64,000 nt of DNA from NCBI RefSeq assembly GCF_951801035.1, contig NZ_CATOKT010000007.1; one strand, given 5' to 3'. The notes beneath the pieces were generated by a model that searched no databases, had not been told where the DNA came from, and worked only from the letters and a program-made list of their open reading frames with translations. Both the position numbers and the translations under genes were made by a program. Of the stretch, positions 1 through 7,923 are shown piece after piece. Position 1 is the first letter of the stretch. Each line of letters starts with the position of its first letter. The DNA comes from Adlercreutzia sp910585575. GTDB lineage: Bacteria > Actinomycetota > Coriobacteriia > Coriobacteriales > Eggerthellaceae.

Positions 1-6
1 GAAAGA

Positions 7-86
7 GGGAAAGGAGGAAACGAGGGAAAGGAGGGAAAGGAGGGAAAGGAGGGAAAGGAGGGAAAGGAGGGAAAGGAGGGAAAGGA
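7..86. repeat. 9-bp polypurine tandem repeat
   Basis: The unit GGGAAAGGA is present at 7-15, then after an 8-base degenerate unit it repeats seven times perfectly from 24 to 86. One strand is entirely purine. It lies at the window edge, upstream of serC, and is not part of a convincing reading frame. Confidence 0.9.
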
Positions 87-363
87 GGGGAGAGGGTTTT
101 GGGACGTAGGGTGGGGTGCGGGATGTGCACAGGGCGGGGCGCCGCGTGGGGCACCCCGGGCGGAGCGGCGCCATCCGTGGCAGAGCGGTACCGCCAGTTG
201 CTACAGGGGGCACCGCCGGCCGTCGCTGCAGGGGGTGGCGCCGCTCGGCTCTTACGTTAGGCCTGCTGGTCAGGGTTGGGAGTACAATGGGGCGGTGAAT
301 GCAAGCTGCCCGCGGTGGCCGCCCGCCAGGCGCCCGGGGCGCGTTACGAAGGAGAACTGCTCC
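87..363. other. Gene-free region upstream of serC
   Basis: No credible coding frame is present; the short open frames here are GC-rich and lack ribosome binding sites. The stretch holds several GGCGCC/GCGGCGCC-type small palindromes. TACAAT at 283-288 could be a -10 box for serC, but no good -35 box lies at the right distance. The serC ribosome binding site (GAAGGAG, near 348-354) is the only firm element. Confidence 0.4.
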
Positions 364-1446
364 ATGGCTAGGGTTTACAACTTTTCTGCCGGTCCGGCCG
401 TACTTCCCGAGGAGGTGCTGCGCCAGGCAGCTGCCGAGATGCTCGACTACGACGGCACGGGCATGTCCGTCATGGAGATGAGCCATCGCTCTAAGCCCTT
501 CGCGAAGATCATCGAGACCGCCGAGGCCGATCTGCGCGACCTTCTGGCCATCCCCGACAACTACCAGGTGCTGTTCCTGCAGGGCGGCGCCACGCAGCAG
601 TTCGCCGCCATCCCCATGAACCTCATGCAGAACAAGGTGGCTGACTACATCGTGTCCGGCTCCTGGTCGAAGAAGGCCTGGAAGGAAGCGAAGCTCTACG
701 GCACCGCTAATTGCGTGGCATCTTCCGAGGACGAGAACTTCTCCTACGTCCCCGACGTGGACGGCCTGACGTTCTCGCCCGACGCCGACTACGTGTGTAT
801 CTGCCAGAACGAGACCATCTACGGCACCACCTATCCGAAGCTGCCCGACACCGGCAACATCCCGCTGGTCACCGACGTCAGCTCCATGTTCCTGTCCGAG
901 CCCATGGATGTGTCGAAGTTCGGCCTCATCTACGGCGGCGTGCAGAAGAACATCGGCCCGGCCGGCGTCACCATCGTCATCGTGCGCGACGACCTGGTGC
1001 GCGAGGACGTGCTGCCCTTTACGCCCTCCATCATGCGCTACACCACCCAGGTGGAGGCCAAGTCGCTGTCCAACACTCCGCCGGCCTACGGCATCTACAT
1101 CTGCGGCCTGGTGTTCAAGTGGCTGAAGAACATGGGAGGCCTGTCCGTCATGAAGGAGCGCAACGTCGAGAAGGCCGCTATCCTCTACGATTATCTGGAT
1201 CAGTCGAAGCTGTTCAAGGGCACGGCCCGCAAGGAGGATCGTTCGCTCATGAACGTGCCCTTCGTCACGGGCTCCGACGAGTTGGACGCTCTGTTCGTGG
1301 CCGAGGCGAAGAGCCACGGCATCGAGTCCATCAAGGGCCATCGCTCTGTGGGCGGCATGCGCGCCTCCATCTACAACGCCATGCCCAAGGCCGGCGTTGA
1401 GGCGCTGGTTGCCTTCATGGCCGAGTTTGAAAAGAACAACGGGTAA
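364..1446 (+). CDS. serC: Phosphoserine aminotransferase
   Basis: This PLP enzyme converts 3-phosphohydroxypyruvate and glutamate to phosphoserine and 2-oxoglutarate, the second step of serine synthesis in the cytoplasm. The 360-residue product matches the usual family length. It opens with YNFSAGPAVLP, typical of SerC, and the PLP-binding lysine is K195 in GGVQKNIGPAG. The frame is open 43 codons further upstream, but ATG 364 has a GAAGGAG site 9-10 bases before it and gives the normal N-terminus. serA follows after 165 bases, separated by a terminator-like hairpin, so the two may be only partly co-transcribed. Confidence 0.96.
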   Translation: MARVYNFSAGPAVLPEEVLRQAAAEMLDYDGTGMSVMEMSHRSKPFAKIIETAEADLRDLLAIPDNYQVLFLQGGATQQFAAIPMNLMQNKVADYIVSGSWSKKAWKEAKLYGTANCVASSEDENFSYVPDVDGLTFSPDADYVCICQNETIYGTTYPKLPDTGNIPLVTDVSSMFLSEPMDVSKFGLIYGGVQKNIGPAGVTIVIVRDDLVREDVLPFTPSIMRYTTQVEAKSLSNTPPAYGIYICGLVFKWLKNMGGLSVMKERNVEKAAILYDYLDQSKLFKGTARKEDRSLMNVPFVTGSDELDALFVAEAKSHGIESIKGHRSVGGMRASIYNAMPKAGVEALVAFMAEFEKNNG

Positions 1447-1466
1447 GGTATCCTGCTTTCAGCGAG

Positions 1467-1511
1467 AAAAGGGCGGCTTGCGGCTCGAAGAGTGCGCGCC
1501 GCCCTTCTTTG
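1467..1511 (+). terminator. Terminator or attenuator after serC
   Basis: AAGGGCGGC (1469-1477) can pair with GCCGCCCTT (1498-1506), followed by CTTTG. It lies between serC and serA. The T tract is weak, so partial read-through into serA is plausible. Confidence 0.5.
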
Positions 1512-1611
1512 ATGACCGAGAGGACGGGGTCATCGGCCCTTGCAGGGGGCGCGAGGCTTCTGTTCTGGCAACGGGAGAGCGCTGGAGCGCTCTTTCGGGA
1601 AGGCGGCGCAT

Positions 1612-3189
1612 ATGACGAAGAAGATCCTGGTCACGGAAGATTTGGTGCAGGAGGGCATCGACGCTCTGCGCGAGCGCGGCTACGAGGTGGACGTGCTGAT
1701 CGACCCGTCGGCCGAGCAGCTGGTGGCGGCCATCGAGCCCTACGAGGCGCTGATTGTGCACCCAAACACCCGTGTCACGCCCGCATTGCTGGACGCGGCG
1801 AAGAACCTCAAGATCATCGGTCGCGCCGGCGTGACGGTGGACAACATCGACATCGACGCGGCCTCCGAGCGCGGTATTATCGTCTGCAACGCACCTACGT
1901 CCAATGTCATCAGCGCCGCGGAGCACACCATGGCGCTGCTGCTGTCGGCGGCGCGCCACATCCCCGCTGCCAGCGCCTCCATGCATCGCGGCGAATGGAA
2001 CCGCGGGCAGTTCATGGGCACCGAGCTCTATGGCAAGACCCTGGCTATCTTCGGTTTGGGCCGCGTGGGCGGTCTGGTGGCCGAGCGCGCGGCGGCCTTC
2101 GGCATGAACCTCATTGGCCACGATCCCTACTGCTCGCCGGAGCGTGCGCTGCACCTGGGCGTCACGCTCTACGACGAGGTAGAGCCCGTGCTGGCCATGG
2201 CCGACTTCATCACGGTTCACCTGCCCCGCACGGTAGACACGCTGGGCATGTTCGGTGCCGACGAGTTCGCGGCCATGAAAGACGGTGTGGTGGTGGTGAA
2301 CGCCGCCCGCGGCGGCATCTTCGACGTGAAGGCGCTGGCCGATTTCGTGGCTGCGGGCAAGATCAACGCCGTGGCCCTGGACTCCTTCGAGGTGGAGCCC
2401 TGCACCGACTCTCCGCTCCACGAGTTCGAGAACGCCATCCTCACGCCGCACCTGTCGCCCATGACCTTCGAGGCCCAGCGCCGCGCCTCCACGCAGATTG
2501 CCGACTACGTCAGCGCCGGCCTGGAGGGGGCCATGGTGGCCACGGCGGTGAACCTGTCGCCGCTGCCGCCCGAGGTGCTCGATTCCGTAGGCCCCTACGT
2601 GCCCGCCTGCAAGATGCTGGGGCACATGGTCAGCCAGATCCTCGACGGCACGCCCAAAACCCTGAAGGTAGAGCTGGCCGGCTCCATCCGCGACGCCGAT
2701 CCGGCGCCCCTGGTGGCAGCCGTGCTCGACGGCGGCCTGTCCTATCGCCGCATCGGTTCCTTCACCGCAGCCAACGCTGAGTCCATCGCCGCGCGCCACG
2801 GCATCGCTGTCACCACTTCGGCGGTCCATGACGCCCAGGAGTACGCCTCCGCTGTGCGCATTGTGGCCGACGATGTGGAAGTGGCAGCCACCCTGTACGG
2901 CACTGACCATGCTCCGCGTATCGTATCGCTTATGGGCTACAAGATCGACATTGCCCCGGCCAAGTGCTCGCTGGTGTTCGAGTATGTGGACGCTCCCGGT
3001 CGCATCGGTGTCATCGGTACCATTTTGGGCGAGGCTGGCGTGAACATCACCACCATGCAAATTGGCACCAAGGCCGGCGAGGGCTGTGCACTGGTGTACA
3101 TCAACGTTGAGGGCGATGTGGACGACGCGGTGCTGGAGCGCCTGCGCGGCGCCATCGATTTGCGCAACCTGTGGAAGATCGTGCTATAG
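1612..3189 (+). CDS. serA: D-3-phosphoglycerate dehydrogenase
   Basis: It oxidises 3-phosphoglycerate to 3-phosphohydroxypyruvate with NAD, the committing step of serine synthesis. The 525-residue product is the long form: a split substrate-binding domain, a Rossmann domain with GLGRVGG near residue 148, an active-site arginine in NAARGGIFD and a histidine in HLSPMTFEAQ, then an intervening domain from about 320 and a C-terminal ACT domain from about 450 (VDAPGRIGVIG). The ACT domain suggests allosteric control by serine. ATG 1612 follows GGGAAGG; an upstream in-frame extension to 1540 has no site and no family similarity. The order serC-serA makes a serine pair. Confidence 0.96.
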   Translation: MTKKILVTEDLVQEGIDALRERGYEVDVLIDPSAEQLVAAIEPYEALIVHPNTRVTPALLDAAKNLKIIGRAGVTVDNIDIDAASERGIIVCNAPTSNVISAAEHTMALLLSAARHIPAASASMHRGEWNRGQFMGTELYGKTLAIFGLGRVGGLVAERAAAFGMNLIGHDPYCSPERALHLGVTLYDEVEPVLAMADFITVHLPRTVDTLGMFGADEFAAMKDGVVVVNAARGGIFDVKALADFVAAGKINAVALDSFEVEPCTDSPLHEFENAILTPHLSPMTFEAQRRASTQIADYVSAGLEGAMVATAVNLSPLPPEVLDSVGPYVPACKMLGHMVSQILDGTPKTLKVELAGSIRDADPAPLVAAVLDGGLSYRRIGSFTAANAESIAARHGIAVTTSAVHDAQEYASAVRIVADDVEVAATLYGTDHAPRIVSLMGYKIDIAPAKCSLVFEYVDAPGRIGVIGTILGEAGVNITTMQIGTKAGEGCALVYINVEGDVDDAVLERLRGAIDLRNLWKIVL

Positions 3190-3221
3190 GCACGGTCGAT
3201 GGCCCGCTATAGTGCTTTTTT

Positions 3222-3252
3222 AACGGCGCCCAGGTGAGGGCGCCGTTTTGTT
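3222..3252 (+). terminator. Rho-independent terminator after serA
   Basis: ACGGCGCC pairs with GGCGCCGT around a short loop and is followed by TTTGTTTT. It separates serA from leuA. Confidence 0.8.
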
Positions 3253-3296
3253 TTGCTATGATGCTTCCAGTCAATTTTAGAGAAAGAAGGAGACCC

Positions 3297-4817
3297 ATGA
3301 CTCGCAAGATTGCCATTTTTGACACCACCTTGCGCGACGGCGAGCAGTCGCCCGGCGCGTCGATGAATACCGAAGAAAAACTGGTCATCGCTCGTCAGCT
3401 CCTTCGCTTGAACGTGGACGTCATCGAGGCGGGTTTCCCCATTTCCAGCCCGGGCGATTTCGAGAGCGTGCGCCGCATTGCCGAACTGGCCGGCGATCAG
3501 GCTACGGTCTGCGCCCTCACCCGCGCGGTGGAGAAGGACATCGACTCGGCGGCCGACGCGCTCAAGTACGCCAAGCGGCCCCGCATCCATACGGGCATCG
3601 GCGTGTCGCCCTCGCACATGCGCGACAAGCTGCGCATCACCGAGGAGGAGTGCATCGAGCGCGCGGTGAAGTGCGTGAGCTATGCCAAGAAGTTCGTGGG
3701 TGACGTGCAGTTCTACGCCGAGGACGCCGGTCGTTCCGACTTCGCGTTTTTGGCCCGCGTCATCGAAGCCGTTATCGGCGCCGGTGCCACTGTGGTGAAC
3801 ATCCCCGATACCACAGGCTACTCGCTGCCCGAGGACTTCGGCGCCCGCATCAAGTACCTGATGGACAACGTGAAGGGCATCGACGACGTCACCGTCTCGG
3901 TGCACTGCCACAACGATCTGGGCATGGCCACGGCCCTGTCGCTGGCCGGCGTGCGCAACGGCGCCACGCAGATCGAGTGCACCATCAACGGCCTGGGCGA
4001 GCGCGCGGGCAACACGGCCATGGAAGAAGTGGTCATGGCCATGCGCATGCACGGCGACGAGCTGGACGCGCACACCGATATCAACACGCGCGAGTTCATC
4101 AAGGCCAGCCGCCTGGTCAGCTCCATCACCGGCATGAACGTCCAGGCCAACAAGGCCATTGTGGGCGCCAACGCCTTTGCGCATTCCTCTGGCATCCATC
4201 AGGACGGCGTGCTGAAGAAGCGCGATACCTACGAGATCATCGACCCGGCCGAGGTGGGCGTGGGCGCCAGCCAGATTGTGCTGACGGCCCGCAGCGGCCA
4301 TGCGGCCCTGAAGCACCGCCTGGAGGAGCTGGGCTACAACTACGAGGGCGAAGAGCTCGATCGCCTGTACACCGCCTTCCTCGACGTGGCCGACAAGAAG
4401 AAGGAAGTCTACGACGAGGATCTGGAGGCGCTGGTCAACGAGCGCGACCGCGAGGAGACGGCCATCTACAGCCTGGACGGCGTGCAGGTGAGCTGCGGCT
4501 TCCCGCTGAAGCCCACGGCCACCGTTACGCTGAAGGGCCCCGACGGCATCGACCGCACGGTGTGCGAGTGGGGTACCGGCCCCATCGATGCCGTGTACAA
4601 GGCCATCGATAAGATCGTCCAGGTGGACAACGACCTGTCCGAGTTCGCCGTCACCGCCGTCACTCGTGGCATCGACGCTTTGGGCGAGGTGACGGTGCGC
4701 GTGAAGGCCGCCGGCGGGGAAGTGTACACCGGCCGCGGTGCCGACGGCGACATCATCGTGTCCTCGGCCAAGGCTTATCTGAACGCGCTCAACCGTCTGC
4801 TGGGGGAGAAGCGCTAG
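3297..4817 (+). CDS. leuA: 2-isopropylmalate synthase
   Basis: It condenses 2-oxoisovalerate with acetyl-CoA to 2-isopropylmalate, the first step of leucine synthesis. The 506-residue product starts with the HMGL-like TIM barrel (FDTTLRDGEQSPG, residues 8-20) and has the metal-binding HCHNDLGMA motif from about residue 203. The C-terminal regulatory LeuA dimer domain starts at about 380 (YSLDGVQVSCG). ATG 3297 follows AAAGAAGGAG. The in-frame ATG at 3234 would place the N-terminus inside the preceding terminator. No leuB, leuC or leuD is next to it. Citramalate or homocitrate synthase are alternatives, but length and motifs favour LeuA. Confidence 0.93.
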   Translation: MTRKIAIFDTTLRDGEQSPGASMNTEEKLVIARQLLRLNVDVIEAGFPISSPGDFESVRRIAELAGDQATVCALTRAVEKDIDSAADALKYAKRPRIHTGIGVSPSHMRDKLRITEEECIERAVKCVSYAKKFVGDVQFYAEDAGRSDFAFLARVIEAVIGAGATVVNIPDTTGYSLPEDFGARIKYLMDNVKGIDDVTVSVHCHNDLGMATALSLAGVRNGATQIECTINGLGERAGNTAMEEVVMAMRMHGDELDAHTDINTREFIKASRLVSSITGMNVQANKAIVGANAFAHSSGIHQDGVLKKRDTYEIIDPAEVGVGASQIVLTARSGHAALKHRLEELGYNYEGEELDRLYTAFLDVADKKKEVYDEDLEALVNERDREETAIYSLDGVQVSCGFPLKPTATVTLKGPDGIDRTVCEWGTGPIDAVYKAIDKIVQVDNDLSEFAVTAVTRGIDALGEVTVRVKAAGGEVYTGRGADGDIIVSSAKAYLNALNRLLGEKR

Positions 4818-4850
4818 GGCACCTCCCGAATAACCTACGGGAAACCACCG

Positions 4851-4882
4851 AAAAGGGCGGCTTAGGCCGCTCTTTTCGTGTA
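4851..4882 (+). terminator. Terminator after leuA
   Basis: AAAAGGGCGG pairs with CCGCTCTTTT across a six-base loop, giving a 10-bp stem ending in T residues. The adjoining TATCAT could serve as a -10 box for the next gene. Confidence 0.7.
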
Positions 4883-4916
4883 TCATGACGCGAAACGCAT
4901 ACCGAAGGGGGTTTCC

Positions 4917-5495
4917 ATGGCAGACGAGAACAAGCTGGGCCGCAAGATCACCACGTTGCGCGAGGCCCATCACCTTACCACGCAGGACCTGGCCGACCGC
5001 TGCGGTTTCGAGGTTGAGACCGTGGAGCGTCTGGAGGCCGGCGAGGTGCCGGCGTCGCTGGCGCCGCTCATCAAGCTGACACGCGCCCTGGGCGTGCGTC
5101 TGGGCACGCTCATGGACGATGACGAGGCCTTCGGCCCCGCCTATATCGATGCCGAGCAGATGGCGGCCGTGGAGCAGACGCGCTCGCTGCAGACGGCCAA
5201 GGATGCCGGCGACTTGTCCTACTTCAGCTTGGCGGCCGGGCGTCCGTCGCGCCATATGGATCCCTTCGTCATTACCGTGACGCCCGCGGGCGAGACCAGC
5301 CACAAGCTCGATTCCCACGAGGGCGAGGAATGGCTCTACGGCATGGAGGGCGAAATCGAGATCGAGTACGGCAACGAGGTCTACGTGCTGGGGCCGGGCG
5401 AGTCCATCTACTACGACTCCATCGTGCCGCACCAGGTGCGCGCCCACAACGGCCAGAACGCAAAGTTCCTCGCGTGTGTCTACACCCCCTTCTAA
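4917..5495 (+). CDS. XRE-family regulator with C-terminal cupin domain
   Basis: The 192-residue product combines an N-terminal helix-turn-helix of the Cro/XRE type (about residues 8-60, LREAHHLTTQDLADRC) with a cupin barrel at about 110-190 that contains the HEGEEWLYGMEGEIEIEYG pattern. Such two-domain proteins usually bind DNA in response to a small molecule held in the cupin. ATG 4917 follows GAAGGGGG. The gene ends 9 bases before an acyl-CoA ligase gene, so they are almost certainly co-transcribed, and the regulator probably controls this small operon in response to a carboxylic acid or CoA-linked metabolite. The ligand cannot be read from the sequence. Confidence 0.85.
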   Translation: MADENKLGRKITTLREAHHLTTQDLADRCGFEVETVERLEAGEVPASLAPLIKLTRALGVRLGTLMDDDEAFGPAYIDAEQMAAVEQTRSLQTAKDAGDLSYFSLAAGRPSRHMDPFVITVTPAGETSHKLDSHEGEEWLYGMEGEIEIEYGNEVYVLGPGESIYYDSIVPHQVRAHNGQNAKFLACVYTPF

Positions 5496-5504
5496 GGAGC
5501 GGCC

Positions 5505-7193
5505 ATGACTGAAGAAACGAACGCTCCCGTTCCCGGATCGCCAGATTACCCGCTGCACTCGGAGATGACCCTGGGGGCCTACCTGAAGATGCAGACGGAG
5601 GTTGACCCGGACCATGAGTTCGTGGTGTATCCGGACCGCGATCTGCGTTGGACCTATGCCGATTTCGACAAGCGCACCGACGACTTGGCCAAGGGATTGC
5701 TGGCCGTCGGCATGCGCCCCGGCGATCATCTGGGCGTTTGGGCCCGCAATATTCCCGACTGGCTGACATTCATGTACGCTAGCGCGAAGATAGGCGTGGT
5801 CATGGTCACGGTGAACCCCGTGTACAAGAGCCACGAACTGGATTACGTGCTGAAGCAGTCGGACATGAAGGCCCTCTGCGTCATCGACGCCTACCGCGAC
5901 GTGGACTACCTGGAAATTATCCGCGGCCTGGTACCCGAGTCCACCGAGGTGCAGCGCGGCTTTCTGCGCAGCGCCGAGTACCCCTTCCTGGAGAATCTCA
6001 TCTACATGGGCCCCGAGAAGCACCGCGGTTTCTACAGCGTGCCCGAGCTTCTGCTGCTGGGTCAGCACAAGCCCGACAGCTCGCTGGAGTGGGCCCAGGG
6101 CCAGTTCGACAACAACGACGTGGTCATGATGCAGTACACCTCCGGCACCACGGGCTTCCCCAAGGGCGTCATGCTCACACACCGTAACATCCTGAACAAC
6201 GGCTTCTACATTGGCGAGGGCCAGAAGTTGGGGCCCGAGGATCGCGTGTGTCTGCCGGTGCCGTTCTTCCACTGCTTCGGCTGCGTGCTGGGCGTCATGG
6301 CCTCGCTCACGCACCGCTGCACCATGATTATCGTGGAGGACTTCGACGCGGGACTCGTGCTGCAGGCGTTGCACAAGGAGAAGGCCACGGCGGTCTACGG
6401 CGTGCCCACTATGTTCATCGCCGAGCTGAACCACCCTGACTTCGACTCCTTCGACCTGTCGCACCTGCGCACGGGCATCATGGCCGGCAGCCCCTGCCCG
6501 CCAGAGACCATGCGCGAGGTGATGGAGCGCATGAACATGCGCGACGTGACCATCTGCTACGGCCTCACGGAAACAAGCCCCGTGTTCACCCAAACCTCGG
6601 TGGACGACGACATCCCGCACAAGTGCGAGACCGTGGGCCGCGCCCATCCTCCCGTGGAGGTGCGCATCCTCGACCCCAACGACGGCCACATCTGCGCTCC
6701 CGGCGAGCATGGCGAGCTGTGCTGCAAGGGCTACAACGTCATGAAGGGCTACTACAAGATGCCCGAGGAGACGGAGAAGGCCATCGACGAGAACGGCTTC
6801 CTGCACTCCGGCGACATGGGCACCGTGGACGAGGACGGCTACTTCCGCGTCACGGGCCGCATCAAGGACATGATCATCCGCGGCGGTGAGAACATCTACC
6901 CGCTCGAGGTGGAGAACTTCCTGCTGACCATGCCCGGCGTGCTCGATGCCCAGGTGGTGGGCATCCCCGATGCCAAGTTCGGCGAGATCGTGGGCGCCTT
7001 CATCCGCGTGCGCCCCGGCTTCGAGCACCTGACTGAAGAGGCCGTGCGCGAGTACGCCATCCCACGCATCGCCCGCTATAAGGTACCCAAGCGCGTGTTC
7101 TTCGTCGATGATTTCCCCATGACCCCTTCTATGAAGGTGCAGAAGTTCAAGCTACGAGAAATGGCCGAAGAGCTGGTGAAGGCAGGGAAGTAG
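5505..7193 (+). CDS. AMP-forming acyl-CoA ligase (fatty-acid type)
   Basis: The 562-residue ANL-superfamily enzyme activates a carboxylic acid as acyl-AMP and then acyl-CoA. The P-loop-like motif YTSGTTGFPKGVMLTH is near residues 210-225; the YGLTETSPV motif and the hinge and catalytic-lysine region (HSGDMGTVDEDGYFRVTGR, then KVQKFKLRE) are all present. ATG 5505 follows TAAGGAG just after the XRE-cupin stop codon. The sequence resembles medium/long-chain fatty-acid CoA ligases more than acetate-specific enzymes. The actual substrate is unknown. Its partner regulator may sense the same acid. Confidence 0.88.
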   Translation: MTEETNAPVPGSPDYPLHSEMTLGAYLKMQTEVDPDHEFVVYPDRDLRWTYADFDKRTDDLAKGLLAVGMRPGDHLGVWARNIPDWLTFMYASAKIGVVMVTVNPVYKSHELDYVLKQSDMKALCVIDAYRDVDYLEIIRGLVPESTEVQRGFLRSAEYPFLENLIYMGPEKHRGFYSVPELLLLGQHKPDSSLEWAQGQFDNNDVVMMQYTSGTTGFPKGVMLTHRNILNNGFYIGEGQKLGPEDRVCLPVPFFHCFGCVLGVMASLTHRCTMIIVEDFDAGLVLQALHKEKATAVYGVPTMFIAELNHPDFDSFDLSHLRTGIMAGSPCPPETMREVMERMNMRDVTICYGLTETSPVFTQTSVDDDIPHKCETVGRAHPPVEVRILDPNDGHICAPGEHGELCCKGYNVMKGYYKMPEETEKAIDENGFLHSGDMGTVDEDGYFRVTGRIKDMIIRGGENIYPLEVENFLLTMPGVLDAQVVGIPDAKFGEIVGAFIRVRPGFEHLTEEAVREYAIPRIARYKVPKRVFFVDDFPMTPSMKVQKFKLREMAEELVKAGK

Positions 7194-7227
7194 CGTCAAC
7201 GTTTTCGGAGTTTAGGAAACCCAGCAC

Positions 7228-7265
7228 GAGACCCCGCCGCGCGCTAACGCGGCGGGGTCTCTTTG
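7228..7265 (+). terminator. Terminator after acyl-CoA ligase
   Basis: GAGACCCCGCCGC (7228-7240) pairs perfectly with GCGGCGGGGTCTC (7249-7261), followed by TTTG. Confidence 0.85.
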
Positions 7266-7293
7266 CGTTCGCTTGCGGCCGGGTGCCGGGAAT

Positions 7294-7341
7294 TGTTCTG
7301 GAATAGACGGTTTTGCATGCTAAGCCGTCTATTCCAGAACA
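7294..7341. repeat. Perfect palindrome in convergent gap
   Basis: GTTCTGGAATAGACGG (7295-7310) is the exact reverse complement of 7325-7340, with a 14-base loop. A degenerate half (TAAACCGTGCTTTTCAGAAC) recurs near 7414-7433. The TTCCAGAA core is shared with the ends of the 135-bp element just downstream, so this may be a related mini-element. Confidence 0.75.
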
Positions 7342-7469
7342 GGAGATTCGGCAGGAGGTGCGTTTTCCCAGATGAGCCAGAAGCTGAGAGTAGCAAACGG
7401 GGTCATTCACCTGCTAAACCGTGCTTTTCAGAACATTTTTAGCGAACCGAGACACGGGCGCGGCAGCCA

Positions 7470-7604
7470 GGTTCCAGAATTGAGCGGTTTGGTTCTCCGA
7501 TGAGCGCCAAAATCGGGCAGTTCGGTATCGGTGCTTGGCAAAACCCCAGGTCGGATATGCACCTCAATATTGAAGAGGGAACCAAACCGCTCAATTCTGG
7601 AACC
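7470..7604. repeat. 135-bp inverted-repeat element, copy 1
   Basis: The terminal 26 bases (7470-7495) are a perfect reverse complement of 7579-7604. Inside is the conserved core GGCAAAACCCCAGGTCGGAT. Related copies lie at 24648-24782 (same orientation) and 40042-40175 (inverted). It has no coding capacity and sits between two convergent genes, like the other copies. Confidence 0.85.
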
Positions 7605-7670
7605 CAAGGATGGATGCGATTGTGAATCCCGAATCCCAATCGCTCCGATTCTAGAGCCCCGAGTAGCCAA

Positions 7671-7904
7671 GGCAGAGTAGCGGGCGGGGGCGGTATCCCC
7701 GGAGGGCACCGTCTGAACACCAAAAAAGAAAAGCGCCCAAAGGGCGCCAGTTGAAAGCATGAGGGAGCGCAGCGCACGAGCGAAGCGAGCAGCGGAGCGG
7801 CGCGTGCCCGGAGCGGGATACCGCCCCCGCCCGCGGACCAGTGGAACAACCCGGAACAACCTAGCAACCGCGCGCAAGGCCGAAGGCCGAGCAAGCGGGC
7901 GCGG
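7671..7904. repeat. 234-bp structured GC-rich repeat, copy A
   Basis: This 234-base block matches 24391-24624 end to end with no net length change. A 20-base arm at 7680-7699 pairs perfectly with 7815-7834. An internal hairpin, GCGCCC-AAA-GGGCGC, lies near 7733-7747, and further G+C palindromes (including GGCCGAAGGCC) lie in the 3' third. Several differences between the two copies are compensatory. It lies in the gap between the convergent ligase and luxR genes; no coding frame is believable. Confidence 0.85.
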
Positions 7905-7923
7905 CCCAGATAGGACAGCCCGC

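Noticed and set aside
116..298. Short open frame upstream of serC
   Set aside because: It is Arg/Gly-rich, GC-driven, and has no ribosome binding site or similarity that I can recognise.
1507..1611. Possible serine-responsive leader (T-box or riboswitch) before serA
   Set aside because: Only small hairpins are visible; there is no T-box consensus or recognisable riboswitch core.
3207..7028. Very long minus-strand open frame (over 1200 codons) opposite leuA and the ligase genes
   Set aside because: It is antisense to three well-supported genes; its product is a His/Val/Leu/Ala-rich shadow of GC-rich codons, without start signals or domains.
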